A DNA stretch of 64,000 nt, taken from the NCBI RefSeq assembly GCF_000020605.1, contig NC_012781.1, positions 2,109,501-2,173,500 of the forward strand. The letters run 5' to 3'. This stretch comes from Agathobacter rectalis ATCC 33656. Its GTDB lineage: Bacteria > Bacillota > Clostridia > Lachnospirales > Lachnospiraceae. The stretch's first letter is position 1. The number at the start of each line of letters is the position of its first letter. The notes under the pieces are model-generated. The model had not been told where the DNA came from. It saw only the letters and a list, made by a program, of their open reading frames with translations, and did no database searches. Both the position numbers and the translations under genes were made by a program. This document shows, piece by piece, positions 59,686 to 64,000 of this stretch.

Positions 59686-61707
59686 CTAATTTAAGTCGAT
59701 GAACTGCAAATCATCATCCTCGCTGTCATCCTCATTGTCATCCTTTGCACTGCTGTCTATAGTCTCAGACGGCTTATTTCCCTCATTGACAAATCCATCA
59801 AGTGCCCTTTGAAGCTGATTCTTTAAAGCATCCTCATCAGCATCGTTTTCTGTGTCAGAAACGTTTTCCTGCCTTGAATCGTCTTTTAAATCAAACTCAG
59901 AGTTTTCATTCTCAACAGCTTTCTTAGAATCAGGTGTAATTTCTACGGTTCTTCCGACATAGGATGCATTTGATATATTTTCATCCGTAGCCATCTTTTG
60001 CTCATCTGCAGCACCTTCCGCTGTTTCTTCTGCGACTTCATCTGCCGGCTCTTCTACAGCTTCATCTGCTGTTTCTTCTGCAGCTTCATCCACCGACTCT
60101 TCTGCAGCTTCTTCTTCCACTTCATCTAACGACTCTTCTGTAACCTCTTCTTCCGGCTCATCTGCTATCTCGTCCGCAGTTTCATCAGTTGTTTCTTCCA
60201 AAGCTTCATTTGATACATCTTCTGCTGCATCATCTACATCATCATCGTCATCATGATAGTCCATTGCCTTATATTTTCTGTTTTTCACAGCTGATACAAT
60301 AAGCAACAGTAACAGAATAATGATAATAAGAACCAGTATTGCAGCTAAAACAAGATATTTATTGGCAATTCCCGGGACAAGCTCGCTCTTTGTTGTATCG
60401 TTTTCCTCCTGTGCCACTGTAGGTGTACTGAGCTCGGTTCTCATATATGTGCCATCTACGCTATCATATGTGTACCAGCCACTCTCACCATTGTCATTCA
60501 TGGCGTATACGAGGTAAAAATCCTTCGTCTGATCATCTTTTTTTTCGGCTTTAGTCTGGTATGCTGTTGCCACACCCTTGCCCTCTATGGAGAGCGAGAC
60601 CTCATTATATCCTTCAGGCACATCATCCACCTTAGGCAGTAAAACTACGATAAAATGTGACTCGGAATTGATACGGACATACTCATACGCTGCATTCTGG
60701 GCAGCATCATATACAAAAAGCCCATTGCCGCTTTCTGACTGTAAATACACAAGTGTGATATCACCAAAGGTACCATGAAGGGTATTGTATTCAAGACCGT
60801 CAATCACTGTCTTTGAGTGCTCAAAGCCTTCAGGAACAACATCCTCAGGAATGTCATTTACCATAGTCCACTCTGTTCCATTTATATTGAACTTCTTCCA
60901 GTTATCCTGCTTATCCGCATTCTCCGGATCATCCTCGGCTCTTCTGGTAACTACTATATTGTATGTGCTTGTACTGCCGTCCTCTGCTGTCACAACAACG
61001 CTTACTGTATTCTCTCCAACCTCAAGTGAATCATTGCCTGTGACAGATGTCACACTCGCCTTGGAATCAGCCGGATTTGCTGTAACCGCAAGGCTTGAAC
61101 AGCTGTAATCTACTGTAGCTGTGTAATCCTTTGTCGCAGCAGAAAACTCAGGTGAAAGTGTACCTGCTGAAATAACAAGTGAGCCAAGAGATGCGTTTGA
61201 GGATTTCTTTTCCTCTTTGTTTTCATTATCTTTATTTGCATCGCTGTCATTTCCTGTATTGCTGCCCGAATTGTCCTTGTTGCTGTTTGAATCGTTGTTT
61301 GATGAAGCACTTGTTACGGTCACCTTCGTGCTGGCACCTGTGATTGTGCCTCCGGCATCGTTACCCTCTGCATCTCCTACCACTGTACAATACGCCTTTA
61401 TAGTGCAGCTTCCTGCGCCCTTCGCTGTAAATGAAAATGACTGCGATGTAGGATATCCGGCAGCGTCACCAATATTTGCCACACCATCGCCTCCGTTACT
61501 CAGCACTCCCTCGTCAGAGCTTGAGATAACTACTGTACCAAAATATCCTGACGGCATAGAAACCGTCACCTTGACTGTTTTTCCAACAGCTACAGAGCTT
61601 GAGCTGACACTTAATCCAAGTCCCTGCGCATATACATGCTCGGCAGGTGCGAAAACAAGCATCACCGCCATAACAAGTGATAATATACATCCAAATAATT
61701 TCTTCAT
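59686..61707 (-). CDS. Membrane-anchored cadherin-like surface protein with acidic tail
   Basis: The 673-residue protein has a signal peptide (MKKLFGCILSLVMAVMLVF... cleaved near AQG), an Ig-like domain (about 30-140) and a Ser/Asn/Asp linker. A cadherin-like beta-sandwich domain follows (PF12733 type; LSPEFSAATKDYTATVDY and EDGSTSTYNIVVTRR, about 175-260), then an unknown extracellular region. After a single membrane helix near 455-480 comes a cytoplasmic tail of about 185 residues made of Glu/Asp/Ala/Thr-rich imperfect repeats. Function unknown; a scaffold or sensor role is possible. TGAGGA precedes the ATG at 61705-61707. It follows the glucosaminidase gene by 16 bases. Confidence 0.8.
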   Translation of the reverse strand: MKKLFGCILSLVMAVMLVFAPAEHVYAQGLGLSVSSSSVAVGKTVKVTVSMPSGYFGTVVISSSDEGVLSNGGDGVANIGDAAGYPTSQSFSFTAKGAGSCTIKAYCTVVGDAEGNDAGGTITGASTKVTVTSASSNNDSNSNKDNSGSNTGNDSDANKDNENKEEKKSSNASLGSLVISAGTLSPEFSAATKDYTATVDYSCSSLAVTANPADSKASVTSVTGNDSLEVGENTVSVVVTAEDGSTSTYNIVVTRRAEDDPENADKQDNWKKFNINGTEWTMVNDIPEDVVPEGFEHSKTVIDGLEYNTLHGTFGDITLVYLQSESGNGLFVYDAAQNAAYEYVRINSESHFIVVLLPKVDDVPEGYNEVSLSIEGKGVATAYQTKAEKKDDQTKDFYLVYAMNDNGESGWYTYDSVDGTYMRTELSTPTVAQEENDTTKSELVPGIANKYLVLAAILVLIIIILLLLLIVSAVKNRKYKAMDYHDDDDDVDDAAEDVSNEALEETTDETADEIADEPEEEVTEESLDEVEEEAAEESVDEAAEETADEAVEEPADEVAEETAEGAADEQKMATDENISNASYVGRTVEITPDSKKAVENENSEFDLKDDSRQENVSDTENDADEDALKNQLQRALDGFVNEGNKPSETIDSSAKDDNEDDSEDDDLQFIDLN

Positions 61708-61723
61708 ATTTTTCCTCACATTT

Positions 61724-64000
61724 CTAATTCTGCGATATCTTTGATTTGCCCAGTATATGTCTGTTCATGATTATCATATCAAGGGCATTTCCACCATCAC
61801 GCTTTCTGTTAGCATCAGCTGCCTCCAGATAAGCACCTGTGAGTGTTCCCTTTCCTAAGATATGTCTGTTGAGCTTAATCATATCAAGAGCATTTACAGC
61901 ACCATCACCATTGATATCTCCATATATAACAATATCGTATGTCTTTTTCAGATTACCTGAAGCATCATAAACAGCCACTTTATTGCCTGTTGCAATCTTT
62001 CCGCTGTTTTCTGAGCCTGAGCTTGTCAAAAGCTTTACAGTACCTGATGCTGATACTGCTATATTCTTCACAAAATCAGCTGCACCGGTTCCAGGCTCAA
62101 TGCCTGTAATATAAGTACCTATACTGTATTTACCTGATGTTATGTTTACATCTGTATTATTTTGGTTATTATTGTTCTGATTATTATTGTCACCTGCATT
62201 ATTTGCAGATGCCGCCTGCCTGTTTATATTGATAGTGTATGTTCTTGTATCACCGCTTTGCGACTTGCATTTTACCTTAATTGTATTATTTCCGACAGCA
62301 AGCGAATAGCTTCCTGTGCCTGAAACACCACTGTTTCCTGAAACTGCATCTGCCGAAACAGTCACTGAGCTTATGGCATTTGAAACAACTGCTGAATAGC
62401 TTGTTGTCGCTCCATTGAAGGCCGGTGTGAGTGTTACACCACTTATCGCAAGCGACTGCAGATAGTTATTGGTATCGCCAGCTTTATCGAAGCCCACTGC
62501 TGACGATGGCATATTGTTGTATACAGGTATTTTAAATACAAAAGCCTGATTCCTGTCTGAATATCCTTTAGCCAGACTCTGTCCCTCAGTAAGAGCCGCT
62601 GTGGCATTGCCCATGTACTGATGGAAATACAGCGAGCTTGTATTTACTACATTAAACTTCTCAAAATACAGTGTATTTTGACCCTTATTTATATAATTGC
62701 TGCCCACCTTTACAGCTCCGCCGCTTATGGACTTTGCTCTTGTATTCCAGCCCTGCTTCTTGGCAAAAGCCAGACCATTTTTATAAATCTTATCCTTCGT
62801 GTTTCCGGTTGCACTAAAATTAAAATAATTATAATATCCTTCATATCCGGAATATGTACCCGAAATAAGAGGGCTCGTTCCCTTTTGTCCCTGCTCCTGC
62901 TTTATACGCGATGCTATATGGTATGCACTTACTCCACTGCTCTTTGCCACATCCATGAACGTGCTTGCATAATTGATTTTCTCACCATTGTTGGAATAGG
63001 TCTTTGTTCCCTCCATAAATGTGCCTTTTACTATGGACTTGACACCTTCAAGTGCCTCATTCGGACTGTATGCCAGACTCTGAAACTGAAAAATATTGGT
63101 CTCATCAAGGAAGTTCCTTGGATCCATGAGATAAGCAATATAAGCACTGCTTGCTGACACCCAGCCCGGCTCATACTCAACCCACGTATTTGTTGACCAG
63201 TTATATGCTCCGGCAGCTGTGGATTTCTTGGCATTGTCTGCTGATTTGGATACCAGATTAAGTCCGTTTACACTTTCATTTTCAATCACCGTATCCCAAT
63301 TCAAACCTGTATTTACAGCCTCAAATGTCCAGCTTGGATACTTATTGTGAAGAGCTGTAAGGTTTGGAATATAGCTGTCTGGAAAGCCTGCATTCTTCAT
63401 AGCCGTGACAAAATCAGTATTGTCTCCACTATTATTGTATGTCACCTTTATGTATGTACTGATAGTCCAGCCCGTAAATGCCTTGCCGTTTAAAGTACCC
63501 TTGACATTATACCAGACCACACCGTTTACCCTGGTCTCTCCAATTATGTCAACCTGATGGTTCCAGTTGAGTGAGACAACCTTGGTAGTGCCAGATGTGC
63601 CTGCTGCATTGCGGACATACACATTGCCACCTGTAATCGTACCTGTAGCATATGCTCCCGATGCGGTTGCAAGGGCAAGCTGTTCCTCATTATTCTGCTG
63701 TATGGCATCCGCATTGCCGGTGTCTGCTGAAGCATCCCCTGTCTGCGCATTGTCTGATGCAGCTGTGCCGGTACCTGCTGATACAAAATCAGACCTGATA
63801 TAGCTTACACACTCCTCGTTATTTGCTGCCAGATTGTACTTTGCCTTGTACCACACCTTGCCGTCTGCACCTGTGGTCTGCTCAAGAATAATAATATCCT
63901 TACCGTTTGAAAGCTTGTGCTCCAGCTCATACTCTGTGCCCGGTCCGCTTCTCGCCGCTACCCAGTATCTCTCATCACACACAACCTTAGCCGCCTGATC
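61724..64000 (-). CDS. Secreted beta-N-acetylglucosaminidase with SH3, cadherin-like and dockerin domains (5' end outside the window)
   Basis: At least 758 codons are present and the frame is open to base 64000, so the start and signal peptide lie outside. In order: an SH3-type domain at the edge (ERYWVAARSGPGTEYE), a second SH3-like repeat, and a glucosaminidase domain (about 220-470; likely catalytic Glu in SRIKQEQGQKG). A cadherin-like beta-sandwich domain and an Asn-rich linker follow. The C-terminal dockerin repeats are GDINGDGAVNALDMIKLNRH and ADANRKRDGGNALDMIIMN. It cleaves peptidoglycan glycan strands. The dockerin suggests docking to a cohesin, but no cohesin is in this window. Confidence 0.88.
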   Translation of the reverse strand, partial: DQAAKVVCDERYWVAARSGPGTEYELEHKLSNGKDIIILEQTTGADGKVWYKAKYNLAANNEECVSYIRSDFVSAGTGTAASDNAQTGDASADTGNADAIQQNNEEQLALATASGAYATGTITGGNVYVRNAAGTSGTTKVVSLNWNHQVDIIGETRVNGVVWYNVKGTLNGKAFTGWTISTYIKVTYNNSGDNTDFVTAMKNAGFPDSYIPNLTALHNKYPSWTFEAVNTGLNWDTVIENESVNGLNLVSKSADNAKKSTAAGAYNWSTNTWVEYEPGWVSASSAYIAYLMDPRNFLDETNIFQFQSLAYSPNEALEGVKSIVKGTFMEGTKTYSNNGEKINYASTFMDVAKSSGVSAYHIASRIKQEQGQKGTSPLISGTYSGYEGYYNYFNFSATGNTKDKIYKNGLAFAKKQGWNTRAKSISGGAVKVGSNYINKGQNTLYFEKFNVVNTSSLYFHQYMGNATAALTEGQSLAKGYSDRNQAFVFKIPVYNNMPSSAVGFDKAGDTNNYLQSLAISGVTLTPAFNGATTSYSAVVSNAISSVTVSADAVSGNSGVSGTGSYSLAVGNNTIKVKCKSQSGDTRTYTININRQAASANNAGDNNNQNNNNQNNTDVNITSGKYSIGTYITGIEPGTGAADFVKNIAVSASGTVKLLTSSGSENSGKIATGNKVAVYDASGNLKKTYDIVIYGDINGDGAVNALDMIKLNRHILGKGTLTGAYLEAADANRKRDGGNALDMIIMNRHILGKSKISQN

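Noticed and set aside
59990-60230. Repeated TCTTCTGC units considered as a CRISPR or satellite
   Set aside because: Units are short, contiguous, in frame and encode the acidic tail; no spacers.

Overview
The window looks like a chromosomal segment from a low-to-mid GC Gram-positive gut anaerobe of the Lachnospiraceae. The 16S rRNA sequence, the protein sequences and the gene set resemble Agathobacter rectalis (Eubacterium rectale). That name comes from recall of the 16S variable regions and was not confirmed by a search. Almost everything is on the minus strand; only two small genes (3873-4741) are on the plus strand. I see no prophage, insertion sequence or CRISPR array, so this is mostly core genome with a few lineage-specific genes.

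Layout from high to low coordinate, which is the direction of transcription. A surface block (64000-59686) holds a dockerin-bearing glucosaminidase and a membrane-anchored cadherin-like protein with a long acidic tail. It runs into clpC, a small hypothetical gene and radA. Next is an rRNA operon read from three strong promoters, in the unusual order 16S-5S-23S, followed by tRNA-Trp with its own likely promoter. Below it lie an esterase-like hydrolase, then a two-gene DNA-repair candidate (a radical SAM protein and its DUF4130 partner) whose promoter is covered by two LexA-type SOS boxes. An orphan FliK-like/FlhB-like pair with a YraN-family nuclease-like gene and pgeF comes next. A GntR-ABC exporter unit, der-plsY-gpsA, dut, a PRTase-like gene and an msmX/ugpC-type sugar-import ATPase with a CdaR-type regulator complete this half.

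The lower half carries parE and parC, a MoxR/VWA pair, a HAD phosphatase and a CPBP protease. gltB-gltD make glutamate. A HAD hydrolase precedes groES-groEL, which is under a consensus promoter and a perfect CIRCE operator. Then come degV, purA, a three-gene Gld-type ABC system, a CtpE-like P-type ATPase, the two plus-strand genes, a SEC-C protein, thrS behind a T-box riboswitch, a Cys-rich double DUF1540 protein and the 5' part of lgt.

The most interesting signals are the SOS-type promoter on the radical SAM operon, the 5S gene placed between two independent rRNA processing stems, the flagellum-type specificity-switch pair outside a flagellar locus, the PRTase-like protein that has lost its acidic PRPP-binding pair, and a divergent promoter pair whose -35 boxes share one palindrome.
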